In this document: piece after piece, positions 20,620 through 32,000 of the stretch
Layout: the number at the start of each line of letters is the position of its first letter
Position numbering within the stretch: the stretch's first letter is position 1
NCBI GenBank assembly: GCA_003290165.1
Contig: QNQO01000591.1
Span: forward strand, 1-64,000
Length of the DNA: 64,000 bases
Source of the DNA: Berberis thunbergii
Lineage: Eukaryota > Streptophyta > Magnoliopsida > Ranunculales > Berberidaceae
Direction of reading: 5' to 3'
Translations under genes and position numbers: made by a program
The notes under the pieces: generated by a model
What the model saw: the letters and a program-made list of their open reading frames with translations, nothing else
What the model was told of the DNA's origin: nothing
Database searches by the model: none

Positions 20620-22354
20620 GGTGAATATTGAACAAATCTTAGCCGATCCCAACAAACAGACATCACATCTTCAAAACACAAAGACGGACTTCAACTCTTC
20701 AAATGCGCTCATATGCGCCATACACCCGAATGTGCCATATACCAAAGCATGCTCAAGCTAACAAACCACTTCCACCTTGATTAGGATGAAGTCTTAAACC
20801 AAACTTTTCGGAAACATAATGTGCACAAACTTTCATATTGCACGTCTTCATATCTTCTATCAATCGTTTCGTCAATAACTCGTGCATAACTTTCTCACAT
20901 TTACTACCTGCACGTAAATGCCAAACCCTCGAGGTATCCATACAAAATTCTTGGAGTTATCAGCAACTCCACCAGAAACAACATTCATAGGGCCTTCAAC
21001 ATACAAGTTGCTCCACCAAATTCAACTTTCCGATTACCCGTAACCGTACTCCCTTGCAATAAGTACAAGTTACCCTTTCGAATTGCTTTTAGAACCATCA
21101 GTGCAACAGAAAACAACCTTTAAAGCTCCACCATTTACCATGACCTTGTAACCTTTGGACTCTAAAGCACTAACGGAGATGAGATTCTTCTTCAAATCGG
21201 GTACATACCGAACTTTATTCAAAATCCGAACAAGTCCATTATGCAGCTTCAACTTGATTTTACCTATCCCTATAATTTTACATTCATCATTGTTACCCGT
21301 ATGGACAACACCACCATTCATTTCTCTAAAGTTAGAGAACCAGTCCCTACGGGTACAAATATGATAGGTAAAACCTGAATCGAGTAGCTATTCATCATAA
21401 TGACACGCCAATGTTGAAGTTGCAGACAAAAAATACGCATCATCCTCATCCTCATCCTCATTTTCATCTAAATTGTGCACCACATTTGCATCTAACTTTT
21501 TGTTTTTATTTTTTATTGCAGCTTTCAATTACTCACAGTCATTCTTCCAGTGGCCCTTCTCATGACAATAGACACATTCATCCCTCAGCAAAAACCTCAT
21601 GTCTACAGATATTCCCTTTTACTGTGATCTTCCTTTATCACCAACATACCTCTTTTCAGATATTTTCCTCGCTACCAATACTTCTGACGTTGCATCCCTA
21701 TGGACATTGAGATCATTTTTTCTGAATTCATAATTGAGCAACGTCGTAGTCACCTCATCATAATTCAATTATTGTTTTTTCGTTAACAAAGTCGTAGCGA
21801 GATGTTCATACTCTTTTGGAAGGGAATTCAAAGGGCAAAAAGCCCTGTAATTTTCTAGAACATCTTCTTCCAAATTCAATAGGTTGGCAGTAAGCCCATT
21901 GAACTCTTCCAAGTGCTCAGACAAAGTGATCCCGGGTCTCATATTCATCCTAAAAAATTGCTTCGTGAGGAAGAGCTTATTCTGGATGTTCTTCGTCATG
22001 TACCTATCTTCAAACTTTCTTCATAACACCTTAGCGAAGGTCTCCTTCATAACGAAATATTTTTGCTCATTTACTAAACACAATCTTATTGATCGCAAGC
22101 TTGCCGATTTAGCTTGTTCCATTATTCTTCTTTCATATTCTTCGGCTTATCTCCTAAAGCATCATCCCAAATTCTCTTTTGCCAACACATCCAAAACTTT
22201 GCATTGCCACATGCCAAAGTTATTATTTCCATTGAACTTTTCAACGTCAAATTTACCGACTGTAGCGGTAATCATCTTTGGTCCAGAACTCAACATGTTT
22301 TTCACCAACCACCGATTCACATAGTTTTAAACAAACCCAAAGATCTAACCGCCG

Positions 22355-22366
22355 GCTCTGATACCA
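22355..22366 (-). other. tRNA-iMet primer-binding site of the Copia element
   Basis: TGGTATCAGAGC on the minus strand lies three bases after the end of the 5' LTR. It is the standard primer site of plant Copia elements. Confidence 0.88.
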
Positions 22367-22369
22367 ATT

Positions 22370-22907
22370 TGTTACGCGCGGAAGCGTTACAAATGCCAAA
22401 ATGCGAAGTTACAAAAAAATACCAACAAATACCGGAGACAAACAATTTATGTGGTTCGACAAACTCGCCTACGTCCATAACAAATAACAACTGTTATTGT
22501 TTCAGATTCAGATTACAGATAGATTACAAACACGATGTACAAATTGGTTTCCCAAAAGAAATCCAAATACAAAATCCGAAAAATACCCTAACAAATAAGC
22601 AAATGAAAATCCAACCCAAAACAAATCCAATGTCGGATTTTCCTAAACAAATTTCGGATACAAATGAGATCTCTCACAACTCTCGAAAGGGTTATTACAA
22701 ATGGCTAAGGGGGTTAATAATCAAGACCACTCAAGGGTCCTTATATAGGCCCCTTGAGGAAGTGCATCAGGCGACAAATACAAGTTCATTGTGAGTTGTC
22801 CATTGGTTGGCAAATAACTCTTATTTGTTTTTCTTTTTCACTAAGCATCAACAACATCTCATAATTAAGGTGACGCGGTGGCGGAAGCTTCCACCACCTC
22901 CTTAACA
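22370..22907 (-). repeat. 5' LTR of the deleted Copia element (538 bp)
   Basis: Begins TGTTAAGGAGGTGG and ends CGTAACA on the minus strand. A TATA-like TATATAAGGA occurs near 22747-22738 on the minus strand, in a segment lost from the other LTR. Confidence 0.85.
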
Positions 22908-23165
22908 CCTACTCCTTTTATGATACCATATATTCCAATTAGGTGAGCAGTGAATGCCCATGGATTTGGTATTTAATTAATTGCACCTCATATAATGGTA
23001 ATGAAAATTTTTAAAGTTCTATAAAGGCAGTGTGGGAACATTATAAGTTGGTGTCTCACTTTTATTTTATTTTATTGTTTAGTGTTGTGTTTGTTTGTTT
23101 AATAACATAACAAAATAAATAAAGGTTATAGAAAAGTTTGATGGAATGTGTTGGGTCGGAGTTTG

Positions 23166-23321
23166 TCTAGGCAGCCAGGTTTTAAAGCCATTTTTTTGCT
23201 AGGCTTGGGTGTTTTTACACTTTTACCCATTTTCTTTAAAACACAACCACAAACATTATCTATAGAAAGGGTAGAAGTGTAAAAACCCACAACATGACTA
23301 TAAAGCCTAACTGCCTAGAAC
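23166..23321. mobile_element. MITE-like inverted repeat
   Basis: The left arm (TCTAGGCAG..AGGTTTTAAAG..GGTGTTTTTACACTT) pairs with the right arm ending CTGCCTAGAAC. Arms are about 60 bp with mismatches and occasional gaps. No coding capacity. The related-looking CCTAGG motif also occurs in the inverted repeat at 56715-56900. Confidence 0.55.
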
Positions 23322-24990
23322 TGGGGGTTGGGCCGAAAGGTCTTTATGGGCAGAAAACACAACATGCGCCCCGTGGTGTAGTGTATAAGGAACCCAACAC
23401 TTGATATGTGGATTCCACGTGAGGGCCAGAGTCTCTCTGATTTCAAATTTACACAGGGGTTTATTGGGAACAAAAATTACATACTTGCCTGCTTTATTGT
23501 AGTTTTTTTCAATTTTTATTAGATAAGAGATATTTTAATAAAATCATAAAATCTGTCTTTGTATTATTTTTACATGTATCGTGGATGTAACTCCACTAGT
23601 AACCAACAAGACGAATGTCCCCCAATTGTAGCTCGAGTCATATGCAACACCTGTTCATTTTTTATCCAAGTCGTTCCAATCTATGCGAACTTTGAAAATT
23701 ATTTGTACTCAACGATGTGGCAACATATGTATTATAAGATGTTCGTTACAACGCGGAAGTGCACATATTTTTCATTTGTCGTAAAGCTGATTTTCCAAAA
23801 AACTTACATAATATAGCATTGAAAGAGATTTTTTTTTTCTAGAAATTATATCGAGTTCGAGAGGATTTTTTTTTTAAATCTTGTTTATGGAAATGTTATA
23901 TCATATTGCAAGATAAACATTTTTTGTTTTTAAAATGAATTATGCATTCAAATAAATCATTTTATGTGTGAAATCACCTATATACACTATTTCAGAAAAG
24001 CAAATGTAAATGTGTGTAACATGTGCTAAAGTGCTAGCGTGACTTGAAGTGCATAAAATAAACACTTAACTTAAAATTTCATGCACATCTTGTACGCTGT
24101 ATTCAAACTTTAGTAGATTTCATTATCTTTTTCATGTCCTATGGCATCTTGAACGGTGATAGTGTTGATATAGCAGACATCTTCAAAATGAAGAAGATAA
24201 CTCTTAAAGCAAAATATATTTCATAGTGAATATTGTGTCTAGTTCCCGTATAGAGACCATTGTCATGCATCATAAAATCATCAATGAAATTTTTTCTATC
24301 ATGAGTTTTTATTTATTGATGATAGTTTTTAACGATAACTGAAAATACTAATGACAAATTTTGAAATAAATTTATTGTTACGAAGACCCATGTTGTGGAT
24401 ATACATACAGAACAACTGAGGAAGACACACATTGTTTTATCAATATTTAGTAAAGTTAAGTCAAAAGTTTTTAGCTCATGTCGCCAAGATGATGGTTAAG
24501 TCTCAATATAATTATTCGCAATGAAGATTTACTATAATATATTATCTTTCAAAGTAGTTTTAAACATATTTTTGCCCGCTTACTTGACCAAAATATCCAC
24601 ACAACTCAATATGCCCCAATTGATGGGTGTGTTGAGTTCAAATTTGACATGTACACAATTAGCTAGACGCCCAAACAAATATAAATTCTGTATTCACATA
24701 AATAGTACTTGAACTAATACGAGGTGTTCAATAAACATTTTGTAATTACACAACTAGACACCAAACTCATACAAAATTTAACATTTATAAATTCAACTCA
24801 AAAAGTGTGAGACGATGACTCAATTACTTAAGTCAAACAAAGACTCAATTATTTAAGTCAAACAAGTTATGGCTCCCAATTTATCAGGTACTCAAAGTAG
24901 TTCTACACAAGGATTGTATTCCCAATTTGTTGGGAAGAGTACAACAGGGACTCAAATTCCTCCATAAACAAGGATCCCAAATTGAAGGGA
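23322..24990. other. Intergenic DNA, no gene supported
   Basis: A+T-rich. A stretch near 23368-23430 (CCCCGTGGTGTAGTG) looks faintly tRNA- or SINE-like but lacks a good B box. No conserved coding segment is seen. Confidence 0.45.
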
Positions 24991-24992
24991 TG

Positions 24993-25573
24993 TGTTGGAC
25001 AAGGAGTAGAACTCCTTCTATCTTTGTATACTTCTTCAAGCAGTGCGTGAATAAATTTGATGCGATATGGTGTCAAACAGGAGATACACAATGTGAAAAA
25101 CTGCATACACAACGTGAAAAAGAAGGTTGATTTCAGTTGCTCCTGCAGGTTGTAAACCTACCTATTTGGTTGTTTTATACAGGGAGAAAAAGAGGGTGTA
25201 AGAACAGGTTATAGATCCGTTATTTGGCTGTTTTCTAGTGGGAAAATAGTGAAAAACATGGTGTAGAAGGGGTTGTTCTTGTGTATGTGTTTTAGATGAA
25301 AAAACAGTGAGATAGTTATCTTATCTTCTTGTATTATCCTGTGTAAGTGTTTACCACATCAATAAGATTGTTACAGAGTCGTCGTCAGTGGAGTAGGCAA
25401 AGCCGAACCACGTTAAATTCTCGATGTCATCTTTATTTTCTGCTATTGTTTATTGCCTCCTTATTTCATAACATAGTTTTCAGTCATTCACTTTCATCGA
25501 CTGGGTCTAGGCCTTGTGTTTAGTTTATTTGCAGCAGTTGGCTTTGGGTTGATTGTTTCAGATATTTACTACA
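24993..25573 (+). repeat. Possible solo Copia-type LTR
   Basis: Opens TGTTGGACAAGG and may close at TTTACTACA. Near 25395-25425 it has GTGGAGTAGGCAAAGCCGAACCACG, split here as GTGGAGTAGGC and GCCGAACCACG, the block also seen in the Copia LTRs at 20107 and 55384. No internal region or target duplication was found, so the limits are approximate. Confidence 0.45.
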
Positions 25574-27250
25574 AAAAAGTTAAGAGAGTTGTTACGTGTA
25601 CCCGACTATTTGGCTCGGTTGCACTGACATTTTGGGATGTTTCAACTTTGTTGCACTAACCTAAAATATTTAACACCGACTTATCATTTTTTTTATCAAT
25701 AAAAGTCATTTGCTAGTTAAATCTTCTCGTTTATAAACGTTAATTTATTATTGAATAAAGAATAAAAGTAAAATATTAACAAATCTAAACTTTAGCAACA
25801 AATTCTTAACTTTCGAATTTACGTACAAACATCAAAGATAAATTAACCATCATCACAAGTTCTATAATAAATAGTAAATGCTATGATAGGTTGTGTAATA
25901 GAAATAAGAATGTCGTCCAAGAATCTTTTAAAATCGCATTGCTGACAAATTTTGTCTTCTGTTTGCATCTAATCTAAAATGCAAAAAGGTATAATGTGTT
26001 CATCAATATGTATTAAACATAAATATTTAAATGAGTGTATCAATTTAAAAATTATGACAACTATTATAACAAATTCGAAAAAATTGTATTTAAAACTCAA
26101 AAAATTCTACATCCCAAAGTTTATTATTGGAATGATTTCTAGGAAGTCATTAATTCATCAATAACATGAGTACTCTTCTTCTCTTGGTAATTAATTAACT
26201 AAAGTTGTTTTATGGTTAATAAAATGTGGTTGAGTACACCAAGCAATTTCTAAAAGCTAAATCTAAAAAATGAAGTAGGGGGCATCATGAAAAATAGTCG
26301 GGTATATATAGTAACTCCCAAAGTTAATCATAACTTTTTTTCTAATTAATTATTAAATCACATATTCATATTCTAATTTATCTTTGTAATACCACATGAA
26401 GAAAACCATAAAATGTACCAATGACCGAATAGGTTGTTCAGTCATAGAATTTTCCTTGCAAAAAGAAAATCATTGAATATACTTTACAAACCTCTTATTT
26501 TGGTTCAATTTTTATTTGAAGAAATAGACGAATCCGATGGCATACATTTTTTGTACGCATAATCTTAAACTATACAAATTGTTTATAATCATAAACGAGA
26601 CCTTTTATTTTTGTTTTATTAATATAAATGAGAGAACAAGTGCTTCCTTTGCACGAATATGCAATTTGCAGGACAATTTAGTAATTTTTACAATTTGAGT
26701 CAATGAAATTGCCCAAAGGGAACACATGCATTGCACAATGCATATGCAAAATACATTTTTTATTCTATAGCCTTCCACGTTTTGTTTAAGTTGAAATATT
26801 GAAGAAAATTACATATTCACGTAAACAACAATATGTTAAATTTTCACCTCGTTTCAAAAGACATTCTTCGAGATATGCATTAAAATATAATATGAACAAT
26901 GTGTTCTTTTGGACTAATCTATCATAATGATGAAGTGAGCAAGGACCCACCTTGGACATGATATAGACCATCAGCCAACGCCCATTGTCGCAGACCATCT
27001 GAAGGGCGGTTCGTGAATACCGTAAAACGACGTTTATTAAGATGTTAAGATATTAAGATTAAAATTTGGTATTTTTTGAAAAGAAAATAAAATGTGGTTT
27101 CAATGGTACACATCTACATAGAGTTACAAAATGATATTTTTTTTAATTGTCAAGCGTACTTCGAGTGACCTGAAACATAAAATCATTAAATGATGTCTTA
27201 GTGGGTATGAATTAGGAATGCGAGAAAGTCCAAACCTTAAACCCCCTCTT
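25574..27250. other. Intergenic DNA, no gene supported
   Basis: Very A+T-rich, with only short open frames rich in Lys, Ile and Asn, as expected by chance. No element ends recognised. Confidence 0.5.
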
Positions 27251-27329
27251 TTTGTTAATTAAAATTAAAAACAATCATTTGGTATATCCACAAAATTTGA
27301 ATGCACGATGCATCCACAAAAACAAAAAG

Positions 27330-27475
27330 TTACCCCAACTACTTGACATACATAAAGTTACCATAAGTTTGCCAAAGTTACCATTTGCTCACTTAGTTAC
27401 TAACACACATAGAAAAGTTACTATTTGCTTAAATTACCAACCAAATTCAAATTTTCAAAAGTTACCACTGAATCT
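27330..27475. repeat. Degenerate AAAGTTACC motif repeat
   Basis: AAAGTTACC or a one-base variant occurs about seven times at irregular spacing. It looks like a decayed minisatellite. Confidence 0.55.
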
Positions 27476-27479
27476 TACT

Positions 27480-28880
27480 TAGGGATATGGGGCGGATTTA
27501 AACAAATCCATCCCCGCCCCGTCAGTGGTCACAGATCCCCAAATCTGCACTGTCAATCCGTTTAAATTTTTTGGCAAAAACCATATCCGCCCCGAACGGT
27601 TTGGCGGATATCCGCTCCGATCAGCCAATCCATTAAAGAACTTGTGGTTTTTCTGGTGGGTTGCTGGTTACCTGCCCGAACCGCCCCAATCAGCGCTTGC
27701 CTATTTGTTTTGGGCCTAAAACTTCATGTAATTGCATAACTGGATCGGAAATATATTCTCACAAATCTACATAATATGTTAACAATACAAAACAACAATA
27801 ACAAACTACACCAGATTATCCAAACTTGGTTTAATTTGCAAATAAAATAGCAGCTGATGAGAAAATAAACAAAAGCTAGTCACAAACTATACCAGATCAT
27901 CTAGTAAAATTTATTCTACAATTTCTTTGGAAGCTTAATATTTATTCTATAAACATGTGATCCAACTTTCCATCATGGTCATATAGACATAAACGAATTT
28001 ACTCATGATTAAGACCGTACACATCAGCCCTAGCAACAAACAGACCAAAATCATCCACCACCATTATCAATATGATCATTGTCTTCTCATTGTTGTGGTT
28101 TTGGAGAAGCACTTGAATTCGTGTAACTCCCTTTGCAACTTCTCAATTTGAGTGACAACTCTAGGCACCAAACCACTCGCATATCACACTTCTTAATCAT
28201 AACATACTGATTAGAATATGCTTTTCACGGGTCGTCGCAATCTGAGCATGAAACCATGTAATTCCAACCCACAGATTAGTTCATTTAGCAAATAAACTAT
28301 ACAAAATAGACCAATCAGCCTTGCAATCAGAAGAAAATGCAATTTCACCATCCTATAAAAGAAGAACAGAAGAAGGAAAAAAAAAAAAAGACTTACTCAC
28401 AATCTTTGATTCGTGCATAAAGATCTCTGATTCGGATTGGAATTGAGTTCCAGATCCGTTCACTGAGAATGAGACAAAGAAGATGAATGATTTGAATGAA
28501 GATTTGAGAGAATGTGACAAAAAGATGAAATACAGAGAGAAAGACAAATATTTGAGCGAGCCTGATGTTCGTTGTGGTAAATCCAAGCGTCTGAGAGAGT
28601 CTCTGAAGGAGGCAAGTGAGAGTTGAGGGTGAGATGAGAGATTGAATAAATTTTAGGGTTATGATTTTATTTTTCCTTTTTATAGGCCAGGGGTATTTAT
28701 GTAATTTTATCAATTAAATGAATATTCGTGGGGTTAATATGACCAAATCCGTATCAGCTCCGATTAATAAACGAATACAGTTTGGATATTCGTATCTGCT
28801 CCAACCTCCATTTAATCATAACCAAAACTGCCACAAACGGAACGGGGAGGGCAAATATCCGTAAAATTCCGCCCCACTTA
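27480..28880. mobile_element. Degenerate non-autonomous hAT element, relative of 46092-47639
   Basis: The left end TAGGGATATGGGGCGGATTT and the following GGCGGATATCCG blocks match the left end of the intact element at 46092 in order. The right part (28684-28880: CAGGGGTATT, AAATCCGTATC, ATTCGTATCTGC, CCGCCCCACTT) matches the right end in order and orientation. The terminal CCATCCCTA is missing and many G/C positions have become A/T. No target duplication is visible. An older member of the same family. Confidence 0.65.
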
Positions 28881-29099
28881 ATGTTTTGATTAATCTTCTT
28901 TGTTGGTGAAGTAAAGCACATAATAGGGTGTATATACAAGACTAAGTTCCAGCGTTTTCAGACAAAAACACAGATATACACATTTTACTCCAATCGTTTA
29001 CTTGTCAATTAAGATAGGAAGACGACGATGACCCAAGATCTCCACGCTGAACCAACTCACAATTAAGAACTCACTCACTCTCGCCAAAACCAATCAACA
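28881..29099 (+). promoter_or_regulatory. COG2 upstream region and leader
   Basis: Only about 220 bp separate the decayed hAT copy from the COG2 start codon. No clear TATA box is present; the last 60 bases are C/A-rich as in plant 5' leaders. Part of the promoter may lie within the old transposon. Confidence 0.4.
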
Positions 29100-32000
29100 A
29101 TGGCGGGTCTCATCGCCCCACAACAGCGATCCACAACAGACATCTTCGGGGACCCAATCGACTCACAACCGCTCTGGTTCAAGAAGGACTCTTTCCTCCA
29201 AGAAAACTTCGACTCCGAAACCTACATCGCAGATCTCAGATCCTTCGTCCCTTTCGACAACCTCAGATCCGAACTTCAATCTCACCTCTCCTCGCTCAAG
29301 CACGAGCTCGTCGAGCTCATCAATCGCGATTATGGCGACTTCGTCAATCTCAGCACCAAGCTTGTTGATGTCGATGGCGCGATCTTGCGGATGCGCGCGC
29401 CGCTTACGGAGTTGCGCGAGAAGATCTCGCAGTTTAGGGTTAGTGTTGAGTCGTCTCTCGCCGCTTTGCAGAATCGGCTAAGGCAGCGGGCTGAGGCTTC
29501 GTCTGCTCGCGAGGTTTTGGAGCTCTTGCTTGATACCTTTCATGTGGTCTCCAAGGTGAACGTTTAAACCCTAATTTCTTTAATTTGTTTTTGAAATTGA
29601 ATTAATTGTGCACCCAAAACCCTAATTTTGAAGAATTTGATCTTGATGCTGCAATGCTGAGTGAAATTGAGTAAATTATGAATAGCATTTGTGTGTTATA
29701 AGAGTGACTTTGGTGGTGGGTTTGGATAGGTTGAGAAGCTTATTAAGGAATTACCCAGTGTTCCGGCGGATTGGTCAAATGGAGATGTAACTTCGACAGA
29801 AAAGGAAGCACTGAGCAATGGATCTTCACCACAACATGCTGAGAATGGTATGAGTCTCAGAGAGACACAAAGTATGTTATTAGAGCGCATTGCGAGCGAG
29901 ATGAATCGGCTGAAGTTCTACATTGCTAATGCACAGGTCTCTTTGCACTCTCTTTTTAAAGTTCCTTTTTATTTGTTCCTTGAAAATGTCGCAAGTATCT
30001 AAATTGATTTCGGATAGAGTAAGAAAGAGGGAGGAAAAGGGAAAAAAAATAAGATTTTCTTTTCTGCTCAATTCATTATAGCTAGTAAGACATTTTTAGT
30101 AGCCAATTCGGGAAAAGTATCTAGCTAACTTAGGAAACTAATCCTAACGACCACCCTCAGAGGATAAAACATCAAGTGCCGACAACTCATATTGCTAGCC
30201 ATTAGGCAAGAAAGGAATAGTCACGGTCTTAAACAATTCCTTCATTTCTAGAGACCGAGTTATGGAATTATGGTTATCTGTGGTATTTGTGTTCATCTTG
30301 TTTTGCTTTTAGGTGTATGTGTCTCCTCCAATTTTTGTTAGAGTGGGAGGAGTTCATAAGGGTCCCTTGATGGCTTGGTGATGTGCATGGGGCGGGGATT
30401 TTCCCCTTTGTATTCCGTGAGTGGGAGGATTCATAAGGGTCCCTTGATGGCTTGGTGATGGGCATGGGCGGGGATTTTCCCCTTTGTATTCCGTTTTTTG
30501 TTTGATTTTTTTCCCCCCTCAATAAATTTTGATAATTCTTAGATACTTATTAAAAGTAGATAAATCAGTTAAGGTTTCTGCTGTAGATTCCATGCTGAAG
30601 ATAAATTTGATGAATTGGGTTGACGAATGAGGAATCTAGGGTTCTGGGGAACAAAGAGGGATCCAGAATGTGAGGGAGAAGAAGTGGGATTGTGATCATT
30701 CGAGTTGGAAGAGTGGTTTTGACTTTTGATCGATTGACAAGAGAAAGGTTTTGTTTTATCTAAGGGCAATCGGGTAAATTTGGTAATTAGTGGGATCACT
30801 TTAGGAATATTGAAAATGGCAATGAAGATACAATCAAATTCCTCTAGTCTTCAGCATTTAAGTAATAGAGACATTTGGATCACGAAAGATGAATTTTCAG
30901 CAAGTCATAAATTTGAAAAATCAAATAAGTCATTAATTGAGGAAATTAGGCACTTGTTTCTAAGTTTCCTGAGGAGCGGTTCCTGAGCTACTTGTTCAAT
31001 TTGAAGGATGCGAAAAGGTCCACTGTTTTAGGATTCAATTTATGAAAAGGCAAGATGCTAAGGTGGATGGTTGAATATGCTAAATGTGCACAAGGTAAAG
31101 GTGTCCCATGTGGAACTCGACATAGTGTTGATCTTCTGATTGCTTCATACAAACTTGCACAAATTACAGTTTCTGTTTTGATGGTTGCCATTGCTTTGGG
31201 ATTGATATGCTTTGTATACCAATATACTGAAGGAATCCCATGTAAAATTGTTGAGTAGGTTATTATAGTTATTATTCCAATATGCTTTGTCACGATCAAG
31301 GATGCACGGACTCGGACACGGACACGGACACGACACGACACGGCGACTCGGCAATTTTCAAAAAAATAGGACTCGGCGACTCGGCGACACGGTCAAACTT
31401 AATTTTTTAATATATATTTTTTGTAACTCATCAAATTCAAACATATCAATAATACATTCAAATTCATTCATTCAAATTTACAAATGCATCATAAAGTCAA
31501 GCTCAACTGCTCAAATAGTCAAGTCATAGTTCATACTCATAAAGGCATAATTTCATTAACTTGATACTGTAAATTGATACTGTAAATCTCATAAAGTAGT
31601 CTAGTCAAGTCATACTCATATAATTTCATTAACTTGATACTGTAAATTGATAATTTTAAAAACTCACCAGTCACCAACAAGGCGGCTATATCTCTTCTTC
31701 ATTAACAAGCTCATCCATTGTCACATTTTCTGCATCCAACAGTCCAGCCTCTAGCTCAGGTTCATCAAGCGAAAGACTGGCAATCTCAAGCACTCCAGTA
31801 GCATCCAAATCCAACGAATCAATAGTATCTCCTGTGACATCCCACATCCTTGTCTCACCTTCTTGGTACTCTTGTTTTCTTCTTGACAAAAGACGAAGGT
31901 TGGAATGCACATACACTAAATCTTCAGCTCGTTTTGGGGTCAATTTGTTCCTTTTTAATGAGTGGATGTTGTTATATGTGCTCCAATTCCTCTCACAACA

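Larger units (their letters stand above)
20107..22907 (-). mobile_element. Copia-type LTR retrotransposon, internally deleted
   Basis: Two LTRs in the same orientation bound a 1.76-kb interior: 5' LTR 22370-22907 and 3' LTR 20107-20607. Both open TGTTAAGGAGG and end in AACA on the element strand. Next to the 5' LTR is a primer-binding site TGGTATCAGAGC (22366-22355), matching the 3' end of initiator Met-tRNA. Next to the 3' LTR is a purine tract GAGGTGGAGAAT (20619-20608). The interior keeps gag (about 21999-21769), a CCHC zinc knuckle (CHEKGHWKNDC near 21570), a protease-region piece and a GAG-pre-integrase piece (about 20941-20753). Integrase, reverse transcriptase and RNase H are missing. 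Flanks tctgc and cctac could be a 5-bp duplication with two transitions. Confidence 0.85.
29937..31288. other. COG2 intron 2, part left of the hAT element
   Basis: Contains a 78-bp tandem duplication (30341-30495) and the left copy of a diverged direct repeat (about 30900-31260). No exon. Confidence 0.7.

Noticed and set aside
23361..23470. Possible tRNA-derived SINE (CCCCGTGGTGTAGTG)
   Set aside because: It has an A-box-like start but no convincing B box, tail or target duplication.
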